Of a stretch of 64,000 nucleotides of DNA, positions 17,943 to 26,596 are shown piece after piece (the first letter of the stretch is position 1; each line of letters starts with the position of its first letter). The notes below the pieces were generated by a model. The model did not search any database, had not been told where the DNA came from, and saw only the letters and a list, made by a program, of their open reading frames with translations. A program made the translations under genes and the position numbers. Source of the stretch: UBA7672 sp030824255 (lineage in GTDB: Bacteria; Pseudomonadota; Alphaproteobacteria; Caulobacterales; Hyphomonadaceae); assembly GCA_942493305.1 (NCBI GenBank), contig OW818686.1:248001-312000 (forward strand). The letters are read 5' to 3'.

Positions 17943-18494
17943 TTACGAACTGATCTCGCGGCAGATTTCGCGGCCGCCCGCACGCACTTTCAGGACCGCC
18001 TTGAACTTCGCCCCGCGTTCCATCGAGAACTCGGAGGCGCTCAGCGCCACACTTTCACCACGCGAGGCATCGAACGGGCCGCCCTGGCTGATGTCGGACG
18101 AACCGCCCGAACCGGATTTCGTGATGACCAGCGAGTACTCGCCACTCAGCGCACGATCCGAACGTACAACCGGCGTCACGCGAATGCCGTACGACGTGCG
18201 GTCAATGTCGATATCGCAGGTGAGCCGCGCCACGACTTGCTTGACGACCGGCTTGTTCACCGGAGGCGGCGGAGCCGGCTGGGGCGCATAATTTTCCGGA
18301 ACGATAATCGGCGGCGCTCCATCCAGCAGCGGACCATCGACCGGCGACTGCGCATCGAGCGACGCCATCAGATCCGGGCCTTGCTGTGTCACCACAGCGG
18401 TGTTGCTCGACTCCTGGGACATTGCCGACGAACAGCCGGCAAGAACCAGCGCTGCCGAGAGCATCATGAGGTGGGTGGATTTCAGGTTGGACAT
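17943..18494 (-). CDS. csgH: Curli assembly protein CsgH-like lipoprotein
   Basis: This 183-residue protein has lipobox LAGC and a Pro-rich linker (to about residue 80). Its C-terminal Ig-like domain starts LTCDIDIDR, has YSLVITKSGSGGSSDISQGG and GESVALS, and ends GGREICREIS. That pattern, with one Cys at each end, fits CsgH/CsgC, the periplasmic chaperone that blocks premature curlin polymerisation. Its place between curlin genes supports this. The N-terminal linker is longer than in typical CsgH, and lipidation is unusual. The ATG follows GGAGG. Confidence 0.75.
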   Translation of the reverse strand: MSNLKSTHLMMLSAALVLAGCSSAMSQESSNTAVVTQQGPDLMASLDAQSPVDGPLLDGAPPIIVPENYAPQPAPPPPVNKPVVKQVVARLTCDIDIDRTSYGIRVTPVVRSDRALSGEYSLVITKSGSGGSSDISQGGPFDASRGESVALSASEFSMERGAKFKAVLKVRAGGREICREISS

Positions 18495-18553
18495 TGTTGC
18501 CTCCTGAGGCTTGCCCGGCGGGATGTCGCTGCCCGCCGGGCGTCGCTCCTGGG

Positions 18554-19060
18554 TTAGTTGTAGCCGCTCTGGACCACGACCGAGATGTTGCCGTTGCCGC
18601 GCTGGCGGATCTCAGCATCCTGGCCGTTGCCGGTCTGGATGATGGCCGACGCGTTGTTCGAGCCCATCTGCTCCGTCACCGCGCGGTGACCCGTGCCCAT
18701 CTGCGCTGTACCAGCGACGTTGTTGTAGCCGCGCTGATACGTATCCGCCTGGAGACGCAGGCCGTCCTGCGCCGTCACGGCGAGGTTGGCTTCACCGCGC
18801 TGCTCCGTCTGGGACTGGTTGCGCGTGCCGTACTGGTCCATGCGCATGAAGTTGTTGTAGCCGGTCTGCACGCCTTGCGAGTAATGACCCCGGCCATTCT
18901 GAACGGTGACTGAACCGTTGCGGTCGCCGTTCTGCGCGATGGCGACGCCGTGACCACGGCCGCCTTGTTCGATCTGCACGCGGTTGCGGCCTTGCGCTTC
19001 GGCAACGCCGGCGCCCGCCATGATGGCCATCGCGAGAGCAGCTGAAAGGATACGTTTCAT
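18554..19060 (-). CDS. Curlin-repeat protein (CsgA/CsgB-like)
   Basis: This 168-residue secreted protein has a signal peptide ending AEAQ and about eleven curlin-type units throughout the mature chain (QNGDRNGSVTV, QTGYNNFMRMD, QMGSNNASAII). It ends within a repeat (VVVQSGYN) and lacks the Cys tail of the other two, so it is closer to classic CsgA/CsgB. It is the first gene of the cluster, with GGAG before the ATG. csgG, csgE, csgF and csgD are absent from the window, so the secretion pore must be encoded elsewhere. Which protein is major subunit and which nucleator cannot be told. Confidence 0.85.
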   Translation of the reverse strand: MKRILSAALAMAIMAGAGVAEAQGRNRVQIEQGGRGHGVAIAQNGDRNGSVTVQNGRGHYSQGVQTGYNNFMRMDQYGTRNQSQTEQRGEANLAVTAQDGLRLQADTYQRGYNNVAGTAQMGTGHRAVTEQMGSNNASAIIQTGNGQDAEIRQRGNGNISVVVQSGYN

Positions 19061-19205
19061 AACCAGAACTCCGTTTGCTTTCGCGCACTCGTTCAGCGCG
19101 ACACGAGCAACATCGCTCGCGGCGCATGAGCGCTACTTGAACGGGGCGTGTAATTTTCAGTTCATATTGGAGAGCTGCGGAGACGGCCCGTATCTGAACA
19201 GATGT

Positions 19206-20351
19206 TCAGAGCGTCGTGGCGACGCCGACAAGCCAGTCGATGTCGATCTCGTCGTGATAGAGGCCCAACCCTATGCGCAGCACATCGCCCCGCAGGTCCG
19301 TCACGATGTTCGCCGCCGCCAGCGCTTCCTGCCACGCTGCCGCGCGCGGCGACTCCAGTGCAAGAAAGCGCGCGCGTGGTTGCAGAATGCCCGGATTGAG
19401 CAGGCGCGCAGAGCCCAGCGCCGTCTCATCCAGCTCCGCCGCGAGCGATCCCAGCAACGGATCGATGTGCGCATTCATCTGCGCGACGCTGAGACCTTCG
19501 CGCTTCAGCATCGCCTGCACCGCATTGAAGCGGTAAAGTCCTGAAGGATCGAATGTCGCGCCCGCAAAGCGCCGCCCATCCTTCGCATAGCCCACCTGCC
19601 CCGGCTTCAATGCAAGATCATCGAATGCTGCAAACCATCCCGTGTTGACGGGCCGCTCGCCATAGCCGGGCGGCGCATGCAGAAAGCAGACGCCCTCGCC
19701 CGCCATCGCATACTTGTATCCGCCCGCGAGATAGAAGACGCGGTCCGCCACGCGCGAGAGATCAACATCGATCGCCATGAAGGCGTGATAGCCATCCACC
19801 ACAATCCATGGCCCATCAGGCCGCGCCAGCGCGGCCAGCTCTGCGATGCCATCGAAAACGCGGCCGGAGCCAAACATCACCTGGCTGACAAAAATCAGAT
19901 CAAACGCGCCGCTCCTCGCGCGCGCGAGAAAGCGCTGCGAAAAATCCAGCGCATCTATCGCCACCGTCTCAAGCTCAATTGCATCCGCTTCGGCCCAGCG
20001 CGCTGACTGCCGCCTGAACGAGTGAAACTCCCCATCGCTCGCCAGTACACGTGGGCGCGTCTTTCCCGTTGCAGACAGAACCCGCACCAGCAGCTCATGC
20101 GTGTTCGGCGCAAAGACGATGCTGTCCGCCGATGGCAATTTCAGCTCCGCCGCAATGTGTGCCTGCGCCTCGGGCCACACCTCCCCCATCACCTTGTCCC
20201 ACTTGTGATCCGCCAGCAGCGCGGCGTCTTCCCACGCCGCCCGCTGCCCCTCGAAGCTCGCATCCGGCCACAGGTGATGACTGTGCGCCGCCATGTGCAG
20301 CCGCCCCGGCGCCGCGCCCAAGGCTCGCGAGAAGAGATGCTTGAAGCTCAC
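19206..20351 (-). CDS. Kynureninase-like aminotransferase class V
   Basis: This 381-residue PLP enzyme of the kynureninase fold has HSHHLWPD near the N-terminus, the Asp-containing VVDGYHAFMAID and the Schiff-base segment GGYKYAMAGEG (Lys). It is predicted to cleave kynurenine to anthranilate plus alanine, because it directly follows tryptophan 2,3-dioxygenase (9-bp gap). The GTG start at 20351 has its GGAG site overlapping the stop of the upstream gene, implying translational coupling. It is somewhat shorter than standard KynU (about 410), so a related class V reaction remains possible. Confidence 0.8.
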   Translation of the reverse strand: MSFKHLFSRALGAAPGRLHMAAHSHHLWPDASFEGQRAAWEDAALLADHKWDKVMGEVWPEAQAHIAAELKLPSADSIVFAPNTHELLVRVLSATGKTRPRVLASDGEFHSFRRQSARWAEADAIELETVAIDALDFSQRFLARARSGAFDLIFVSQVMFGSGRVFDGIAELAALARPDGPWIVVDGYHAFMAIDVDLSRVADRVFYLAGGYKYAMAGEGVCFLHAPPGYGERPVNTGWFAAFDDLALKPGQVGYAKDGRRFAGATFDPSGLYRFNAVQAMLKREGLSVAQMNAHIDPLLGSLAAELDETALGSARLLNPGILQPRARFLALESPRAAAWQEALAAANIVTDLRGDVLRIGLGLYHDEIDIDWLVGVATTL

Positions 20352-20360
20352 GTGGCGCTC

Positions 20361-21152
20361 CTACAGCCGGTTTCTCAGCGACCACAACTCCGGAAAACTA
20401 CGCTTGGCGATCGTGCTTTCCAGATAGCTTACGCCCGCAGATCCACCAGTTCCCGGTTTCCCGCCGATAATGCGGGCTACGGTCACAGCATGCCGATGCC
20501 GCCACGTCGTCATCGCATCATCCACGTCCAGCAGCTTCTCTGCCAGCTGATAGAGGTCCCACCAGCGATGCGTGTCGCGATAGACGTCAGCCCACGCCGC
20601 CTCGACTTCAACATCGGGAACATAGAGTTGCGTCCAGTCCCGCTCCAGCACATGCGCTGGCAACTTGAAACCGCGCACTGCCAGCGCAGCGTTCGCATCA
20701 TCCCAAAGGCTCGGCGCCTCAAGCGCGGCTTTCAAAGCCGCCTGCGCCGCGGGACGGTCATTCTGGATCGCGACATGCTTGCCGTCCTTCAGCCCCAGCA
20801 TGAATTCCACTGTGCGGAACTGGTCGGACTGAAAGCCCGAGCTTGGCCCCAGCACGGCGCGAAAACTTGTATAGTCGGATGGCGTCATCGTCGCGAGCAC
20901 ATCCCAGGACAAAGTCATGACAGCCTGAATGCGCGAGACTCTCGCGAGCGACTTGTAGGCCTCGATCAGCGCGCCCTGCCGCACCAGGCCTTTCGCCAGC
21001 TTCAGCTCAGAAATCACCTGCTTGAGCCATAACTCTTTTGTCTGGTGGACAATGATGAAAAGCGCCTCGTCATGCGTGTCGGATAGTGGCTTCAGCGCCG
21101 AGAGAACCTGATCGAGCTGCAGGTAGCGCGCGTAGGTCATATCCGAGGACAT
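20361..21152 (-). CDS. kynA: Tryptophan 2,3-dioxygenase
   Basis: This haem enzyme opens the indole ring of tryptophan to N-formylkynurenine. The 263-residue protein has the family start TYARYLQLDQVLSALKPL, HDEALFIIVHQTKELW, SSGFQSDQFR, and the haem-binding RHRHAVTVARIIGGKPGTGG near the C-terminus. The ATG at 21152 follows AAGGAG. It is cotranscribed with the kynureninase-like gene. A classic kynurenine formamidase gene (kynB) is not in the window; the divergent alpha/beta hydrolase is a possible stand-in. Confidence 0.95.
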   Translation of the reverse strand: MSSDMTYARYLQLDQVLSALKPLSDTHDEALFIIVHQTKELWLKQVISELKLAKGLVRQGALIEAYKSLARVSRIQAVMTLSWDVLATMTPSDYTSFRAVLGPSSGFQSDQFRTVEFMLGLKDGKHVAIQNDRPAAQAALKAALEAPSLWDDANAALAVRGFKLPAHVLERDWTQLYVPDVEVEAAWADVYRDTHRWWDLYQLAEKLLDVDDAMTTWRHRHAVTVARIIGGKPGTGGSAGVSYLESTIAKRSFPELWSLRNRL

Positions 21153-21278
21153 GAGGACACTCCTTCATCGTCCGCGTGAGACAACGCGGGCCACATGCCG
21201 ACAAACCAGCCCTTCGTCGCTTAGGCAAGGCACGACATATTCTTGCGCCACGGCGCGCACCATCCCACTGTAGACCTC

Positions 21279-22346
21279 ATGACAAGCGATGGCGTCCAGC
21301 ATCTTCAGGCATACCTCCCGTCCCTGCTGCGTTCGCTGGATGGGCTCGCCTACATTGCCCGCCATCTCGATCCGGTTGGCTACAGTCATCAACTTGCCCG
21401 TGTCGGCGAACCTCACCTCGACCTGCAGGCCGCGCGGAACCTGCCAGACTGGGATGCACCCTATTCGGCCATGCGTCCCCTGCTCGATGAAACTGCGGAT
21501 CTGGTGCTCACCGCCTACAGCGAGCTTTATCAGGCGGCCGCCCCGCCTGAAGATCTCACGCGCGCTTTCGTCGCCCTGCGCTATCTGCCGCGCGCGCTGG
21601 AAACGCTTTATCCGCTCGCGGGCATCGTCCCGCCGGTCAGCCGCTACTATCTCGACCCGCCTCAGCGCGACGATGCAGGGCTGCAGCAACGCCTCTTCCG
21701 ACAGCCGCCCCCGCCCAACACCGGCGTCATTCGCATCGGCGAAGATCCGAAGTCCCGCCAGTCCGTATGGATGTACGTTCCCGGAACCTACGATCCCGCG
21801 ACGCCGGCGCCCCTTGTTTACGCGCTGCACGGCGGCTCAGGTAATGGACGTTCCTTCCTCTGGAGCTGGGTTCGCGCCGCTCGCTCGCGCGGCGCCATCA
21901 TTGTCGCGCCATCCTCGCAGGGCGAGACATGGGCCATCCAGGGCGACGATCCGGATTCCGCTCACCTCGATCGTCTCCACGCGTTCGTGCGCGAAACGTG
22001 GTCGATCGACCCGACGCGCATCCTGATGACCGGCCTCAGCGACGGCGGGACTTTCACCTACACATCGGGCCTCGTCGCCGACGCCCCTTTCACCCATCTC
22101 GCACCGGTGGCGGCGGCATTTCATCCTGTGCTGGCCGCGATGGCCGACGACGAGCGCGTCAAGAACCTCGCCATCCACATCATCCATGGCGCGCGTGACT
22201 GGATGTTCCCGATCGCCATGGCCGAGGAAGGCCGCGATCATCTCGCCCGCATGGGTGCAAATGTGACATACAGTCGGCTCGAGGATCTCGCTCATTCCTA
22301 TGGCCCCGATCTCAGCACCATGATCCTCGACTGGCTGTTGGCGTGA
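21279..22346 (+). CDS. Alpha/beta hydrolase (esterase/depolymerase type)
   Basis: This protein of about 355 residues has an N-terminal alpha-helical region of about 120 residues, then an alpha/beta hydrolase fold: PLVYALHGGSGNGRSF (oxyanion strand), MTGLSDGGTF with nucleophile Ser in G-L-S-D-G, HGARDWMFPI (Asp) and LAHSYG (His). There is no signal peptide. Such proteins are often annotated as PHB depolymerase/feruloyl esterase-like. It is divergent from kynA with a shared 126-bp upstream region, so it may hydrolyse N-formylkynurenine; that is inference. The ATG at 21279 lacks a strong ribosome-binding site and a TTG at 21243 is the alternative. Confidence 0.75.
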   Translation: MTSDGVQHLQAYLPSLLRSLDGLAYIARHLDPVGYSHQLARVGEPHLDLQAARNLPDWDAPYSAMRPLLDETADLVLTAYSELYQAAAPPEDLTRAFVALRYLPRALETLYPLAGIVPPVSRYYLDPPQRDDAGLQQRLFRQPPPPNTGVIRIGEDPKSRQSVWMYVPGTYDPATPAPLVYALHGGSGNGRSFLWSWVRAARSRGAIIVAPSSQGETWAIQGDDPDSAHLDRLHAFVRETWSIDPTRILMTGLSDGGTFTYTSGLVADAPFTHLAPVAAAFHPVLAAMADDERVKNLAIHIIHGARDWMFPIAMAEEGRDHLARMGANVTYSRLEDLAHSYGPDLSTMILDWLLA

Positions 22347-22393
22347 GAGCGATTTGCGACATATGACCCGGAAAGCTTGAGGACGAGGCGCAC

Positions 22394-24215
22394 ATGGCCA
22401 TCCACCCGAAAATCGCCGAGGTCACGAACCGCATCAAGGAACGCAGTCGCGACAGCCGCCGCGATTATCTCGAACGTATGCAGGCCGCAAAGGACGCTGG
22501 TCCGGGCCGCCAGCATCTCTCCTGCGGAAACCTTGCCCACGCCTTTGCCGCCGTGCCGCTAGGCGACAAACTTTCCTTGCGCGGCCGCGCCCCGAACATC
22601 GGCATCGTCACCAGCTACAACGACATGTTGAGCGCGCATCAGCCGTTCCAGCACTATCCGGATATCATCAAGGACGCTGCCCGCCACGTTGGCGCGACGG
22701 CGCAGGTCGCTGGCGGTACGCCTGCCATGTGCGATGGCGTCACGCAGGGGCGACCCGGCATGGAGCTGTCCCTCTTCTCCCGCGACGTGATCGCCCTGTC
22801 CGCCGCCGTCGCGCTCACGCATGACGCGTTCGACGCCGCACTGATGCTCGGCACGTGCGACAAGATCGTGCCCGGCCTCGTCATCGGCGGTCTCAGCTTC
22901 GGCCACCTGCCGATCATCTTCTCGCCCGCCGGCCCTATGCCCTCCGGCATTTCCAACAAGGAGAAGGCCAGGGTCCGCGAACAGTTCGCCCTCGGCCAAG
23001 TGACGCGCGAGCCAACTGCTCGAAGCTGAAGCGGCCTCCTACCACAGCGCCGGCACCTGCACCTTCTACGGCACTGCAAACTCCAACCAGATGATGATGG
23101 AGTTGATGGGGCTCCACCTGCCCGGCACGGCCTTCGTCAATCCGGATACGCCGCTGCGTGAAGCTCTCATCCGCGCTGCCGCTGCGCGCTGTGTCGAGCT
23201 GGCAAAATCCGGCGAAGGCACGATGGCGCGGGTGGTCGACGCAAAGTCCATCGTCAACGCGCTAGTTGGCCTCATGGCGACAGGCGGCTCCACCAACCAC
23301 GCGCTCCACATTCCGGCCATGGCGCAGGCCGCTGGCCTCGTTGTCGACTGGAACGACTTCTCGGACATCTCGTCGGTCGTCCCGCTTCTGGCCCGCGTCT
23401 ATCCAAACGGCACGGCCGACGTGAACCAGTTCCACGCCGCGGGCGGCATGGCCTTCATCACGCGCGAGTTGCTCTCCGTTGGCCTGCTCCACGCCGACAC
23501 CCACACCGTCGCCGGTCATGGCCTCGCGAACTACACGATGGAGCCGTGGCTCAACGACGGCCAGATCGCGTGGCGTCCCGGGACAGAGACAACGCTGGAT
23601 GAAACCATCCTCCGCTCGGTCCACGCCCCGTTCGAAATGGAGGGCGGCATCCGCCTGCTGACCGGCAATCTCGGCCGCGGCGTCATCAAGGTCTCGTCCG
23701 TTCCGAAAGACCGCCGCCTGATCGACGCCCCCGCCGCCGTCTTCGAAAGCCAGGCTGACTTCACAGCCGCCTTCAAGGCCGGCCACCTCAACCGCGACGT
23801 CATCGCCGTTGTCCGTTTCCAGGGCCCGCGCGCCAACGGCATGCCCGAACTCCACTCCCTCACCCCGTCCCTCACCGCCCTCCAGAACAAGGGCTACCGC
23901 GTCGCCCTCGTCACGGATGGCCGCATGTCCGGCGCCTCCGGCGCAGTGCCCGCCGCCATCCACATGACGCCGGGCGCCGACCAGGACTCGATCCTCGCTC
24001 GTATCCAGGATGGCGACCGCATCGTCCTCGACGCAGAGCACGGCAAGCTCAACGTGATGGTCGACCCCTCCGAACTCGCCGCCCGCCCACGCGCGGTCAT
24101 GCCCCCTGCAGGCTTTGGCTACGGCCGCGAACTCTTCGCCCCCCTCCGCCACCTCGCCGGCGATGCAGAAGCCGGCGGCGGCATCTTCCATCTTCTATCT
24201 GGAGCCACGGCATGA
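22394..24215 (+). pseudogene. edd: Phosphogluconate dehydratase, with a one-base frameshift
   Basis: Edd dehydrates 6-phosphogluconate to KDPG using a [4Fe-4S] cluster. Residues 1-206 are in frame 2 (GRAPNIGIVTSYNDMLSAHQ, MLGTCDKIVPG, MPSGISNKEKARVRE) up to QVTRE. The sense then continues in frame 3 with QLLEAEAASYHS, GTCTFYGTANSNQ, LMGLHLPGTAFVNP and so on to 24215. GAGCCAACTG at 23009-23018 has one extra C; removing it restores a 606-residue protein of normal length. As read, translation stops at 23029. Either edd is inactive or, more likely given an intact zwf, pgl and eda, this is a base-calling or assembly error. It overlaps eda by 4 bp (ATGA). Confidence 0.85.
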
Positions 24216-24835
24216 CCGTCGACGAACTCATGGCCGTGCAACCGGTTATCCCTGTGATCACCATTGATCGCATCGAGGATGCAGTTCCTCTTGCCACGGC
24301 TCTTGCGGGCGCTGGCCTGCGCGTCCTCGAGGTTACGCTGCGCACGCCTGCCGCCCTCGCCGCCATCCGTGAGATGACCAAGGTCTCCGGCGCCATCGTC
24401 GGCGCGGGCACCGTCCTCAACGCCGCCGACGTGAAGCGCGCACATGACGCCGGCGCAACCTTCATCGTCACGCCCGGCCTCTCCGCCAGCGCCGTCGCCG
24501 CCTCGAACGCCGCCGGCATCCCGATCCTCCCCGGCATCGCCACCGCCACCGAACTGATGCAGGGCCTCGACCTCGGCCTGACCCGCTTCAAGTTCTTCCC
24601 CGCAGAACAGGCTGGCGGCCGCGCCATGCTGGATGCGTTCCGCGGTCCCTTCAGTCAGGTGAAGTTCTGCCCCACGGGCGGCATCAGCCTCGATCTCGCG
24701 CGAGACTATCTCAAGCGTCCGAATGTCGGCTGTGTCGGCGGCGGCTGGGTTTGCCCCGCCAGACTTGTGGATGCGAGGAAGTGGGACGAGATCAGCGCGC
24801 TCTCACAGGAAGCAGCAGCTCTGCCACGCGGCTGA
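24212..24835 (+). CDS. eda: KDPG aldolase (2-dehydro-3-deoxyphosphogluconate aldolase)
   Basis: It cleaves KDPG to pyruvate and glyceraldehyde-3-phosphate, the last Entner-Doudoroff step. The 207-residue class I aldolase has VLEVTLRTPAA (catalytic Glu and phosphate-binding Arg), GAGTVLN, and the Schiff-base RFKFFPAEQAGG Lys. KFCPTGGISLD follows, then the VGGGWVCP end. It starts within the edd stop (ATGA), so it is translationally coupled to edd. Confidence 0.97.
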   Translation: MTVDELMAVQPVIPVITIDRIEDAVPLATALAGAGLRVLEVTLRTPAALAAIREMTKVSGAIVGAGTVLNAADVKRAHDAGATFIVTPGLSASAVAASNAAGIPILPGIATATELMQGLDLGLTRFKFFPAEQAGGRAMLDAFRGPFSQVKFCPTGGISLDLARDYLKRPNVGCVGGGWVCPARLVDARKWDEISALSQEAAALPRG

Positions 24836-24840
24836 CGCGA

Positions 24841-25344
24841 TCAGCTCGCCCGCAGTGAGTCCGCGCGCGGCGGGCCCGCCATGACCAGCATCACGACCTG
24901 CGCAATGATCGCCATCGAGAGATAGCCAACGCCCGCCATCACATGTGGCGCAAGCCCGGGCCCGAACGAGAACTCGGTTGTGTTGATGTCCAGCGTGTAG
25001 TCGCGCAGCATACCGATGCCGACGAACGCCGCGAGGAATGTCGCCGCGCCGACCCAGCCGCCGGACCGCATCATGCGCCAGCCCAACAGTGCGGCCGCGC
25101 CGCCAAATCCAAATCCGCAGGCCAGCGCCAGGGCAAGCGTCGGAAGAAGCTCGCCGGATGTCGGGTAGGTCCACCAGCCCATACCCGCAGCGATGGCGTC
25201 CCAGCCGACGCTGAAGACAGCGGCCGACGCACAGGCGGCCAGCGCAGCCGTCGCGCGTCTGGGTCCGGCGCGCGTGAGCCAGAGCACAGCCGTGAACAAC
25301 ACGGGTGAAGCGAAACAGACAGCTAGGAGCAAGTTGGCCGACAC
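24841..25344 (-). CDS. Small multi-pass membrane protein
   Basis: This protein of about 167 residues has five to six hydrophobic segments. Distinctive parts are VGWDAIAAGMGWWTYPTSGELLP and FVGIGMLRDYTLDINTTEFSFGPGLAPH. It is not assigned to a family. A GTG at 25344 is chosen because GCGAGGG lies at suitable spacing; a TTG at 25350 is also open. The gene converges on eda (5-bp gap) and stands alone. Confidence 0.65.
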   Translation of the reverse strand: MSANLLLAVCFASPVLFTAVLWLTRAGPRRATAALAACASAAVFSVGWDAIAAGMGWWTYPTSGELLPTLALALACGFGFGGAAALLGWRMMRSGGWVGAATFLAAFVGIGMLRDYTLDINTTEFSFGPGLAPHVMAGVGYLSMAIIAQVVMLVMAGPPRADSLRAS

Positions 25345-25513
25345 GCACAAACCCTCGCCTGAGCAGGGTTACATTATCCCGAATGTGAACATGAAGAAAG
25401 AGTCACACAGCTGCTCCCGTCAAAAAACTGCAAGGTTAGCCGACAAAATTTCCTGCGACACTCGCGCGCAAGGGGAACCCGAGCTGCAAATTTCTCCCTT
25501 CAGCATATAGGGG

Positions 25514-26596
25514 CTACTCGTCCGCTGGTTCGAAATACTTCGACAGCCGCAATCCCTGCCCCGCATAGGTCGAGTAAGACCCCTCCGCGCCATAGGGCAC
25601 GTCCGGTTTCGACGTCAGCTTCTCGAACACAAGACGCCCGACAGGCTGCCCGTCTTCCAGGATGAACGGCACGTCGCGCGAGCGAACCTCCAGCACCGCC
25701 TTGCCCTTGGAATGCGTCACGCCAAAGCCGGGGTCGAAGAAACCCGCATAATGCGCGCGGAACTCTCCCAGCTCCGGCGCGATCGGCGCCATCTCCGCCG
25801 CCTCGTCCAGCGGGATGACGATCTTCTCTTTCGACGCAAGAATGTAGAACTCGCCCGGATCCAGCACAATGCGCCCGTCGCGTGCACGCACAGGCTCCCA
25901 GAAATCCTCCACCGAGTGTGCGCCGATTGCGGCGAGGTCGATCACGCGCGAATGCCGCTTGGCCCGATAGCCAACGATGTCCGATTTGGTCGGAAAAAGA
26001 TCGAGGCTGAACGTCATGTCGCGCACAGCGGTCTGCACGCCGCGCCGCACGCGCAGCTGCAACAGCCTGTCACCCGTCCGCGCGAGCACGGAAAATGTGC
26101 GCGGAGAAATCTCTGCGTAGAGGTCGCCCTCATAGCCCGGCGGAATGCCATCGAACGCGCGCGCGCGATCGGACACCGCGCGTACGAACACGTCGATGCG
26201 CCCGGTGGAGCTTTTCGGGTTCGCCGCCGCGGACAGATCCTTCGGCAGCTTCAGCTTCTCCAGCAACGGCACGAGATAGACGCATCCCGTCTCCAGCACC
26301 GCGCCCTTGGTGAGATCCAGCGTGTGCATCACCAGGCTGTCGTCCAGCCGGTCCGCCACCACGTGCTTGCCCGGCAGGAAGCTTGCGCGCAGGCGGTAGG
26401 CCACCTTGCCCAGCCGCAGGTCGAGGCTCGCCGGCTGCACCTGATCGTCCAGAATGCCGCCATCCGCCGTGATGGCCTTGGCCTTCACGATCTCTTTCAG
26501 CTCGCGATCCGGCAGCACGCCGGTCGCCACGACGGCGTTGGACTTGCGCTTCACCACAGCCTTGGAGCCGCTCTTGCTCGCACTCGCCTTCGTCAT
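25514..26596 (-). CDS. dcd: 2'-deoxycytidine 5'-triphosphate deaminase, long alphaproteobacterial type
   Basis: This cytoplasmic dCTP/dUTPase-fold enzyme makes dUTP from dCTP for dTMP synthesis. The 360-residue chain has the family's QPASLDLRLG near the start, NPKSSTGRIDVFVR (the conserved S-S-x-G-R), and a second half that repeats the trimeric dUTPase-like fold (HYAGFFDPGFG, EVRSRDVPFILEDGQP). It ends GSYSTYAGQGLRLSKYF. The ATG at 26596 overlaps the stop of the upstream GST gene (ATGA), so the two are coupled. A dcd gene of this long type is commonly near metZ in alphaproteobacteria, as here. Confidence 0.88.
   Translation of the reverse strand: MTKASASKSGSKAVVKRKSNAVVATGVLPDRELKEIVKAKAITADGGILDDQVQPASLDLRLGKVAYRLRASFLPGKHVVADRLDDSLVMHTLDLTKGAVLETGCVYLVPLLEKLKLPKDLSAAANPKSSTGRIDVFVRAVSDRARAFDGIPPGYEGDLYAEISPRTFSVLARTGDRLLQLRVRRGVQTAVRDMTFSLDLFPTKSDIVGYRAKRHSRVIDLAAIGAHSVEDFWEPVRARDGRIVLDPGEFYILASKEKIVIPLDEAAEMAPIAPELGEFRAHYAGFFDPGFGVTHSKGKAVLEVRSRDVPFILEDGQPVGRLVFEKLTSKPDVPYGAEGSYSTYAGQGLRLSKYFEPADE

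Noticed and set aside
22994..23029. Programmed ribosomal frameshift in edd
   Set aside because: No slippery heptamer, no downstream stem, and Edd is not known to use recoding; a simple extra C explains the break.
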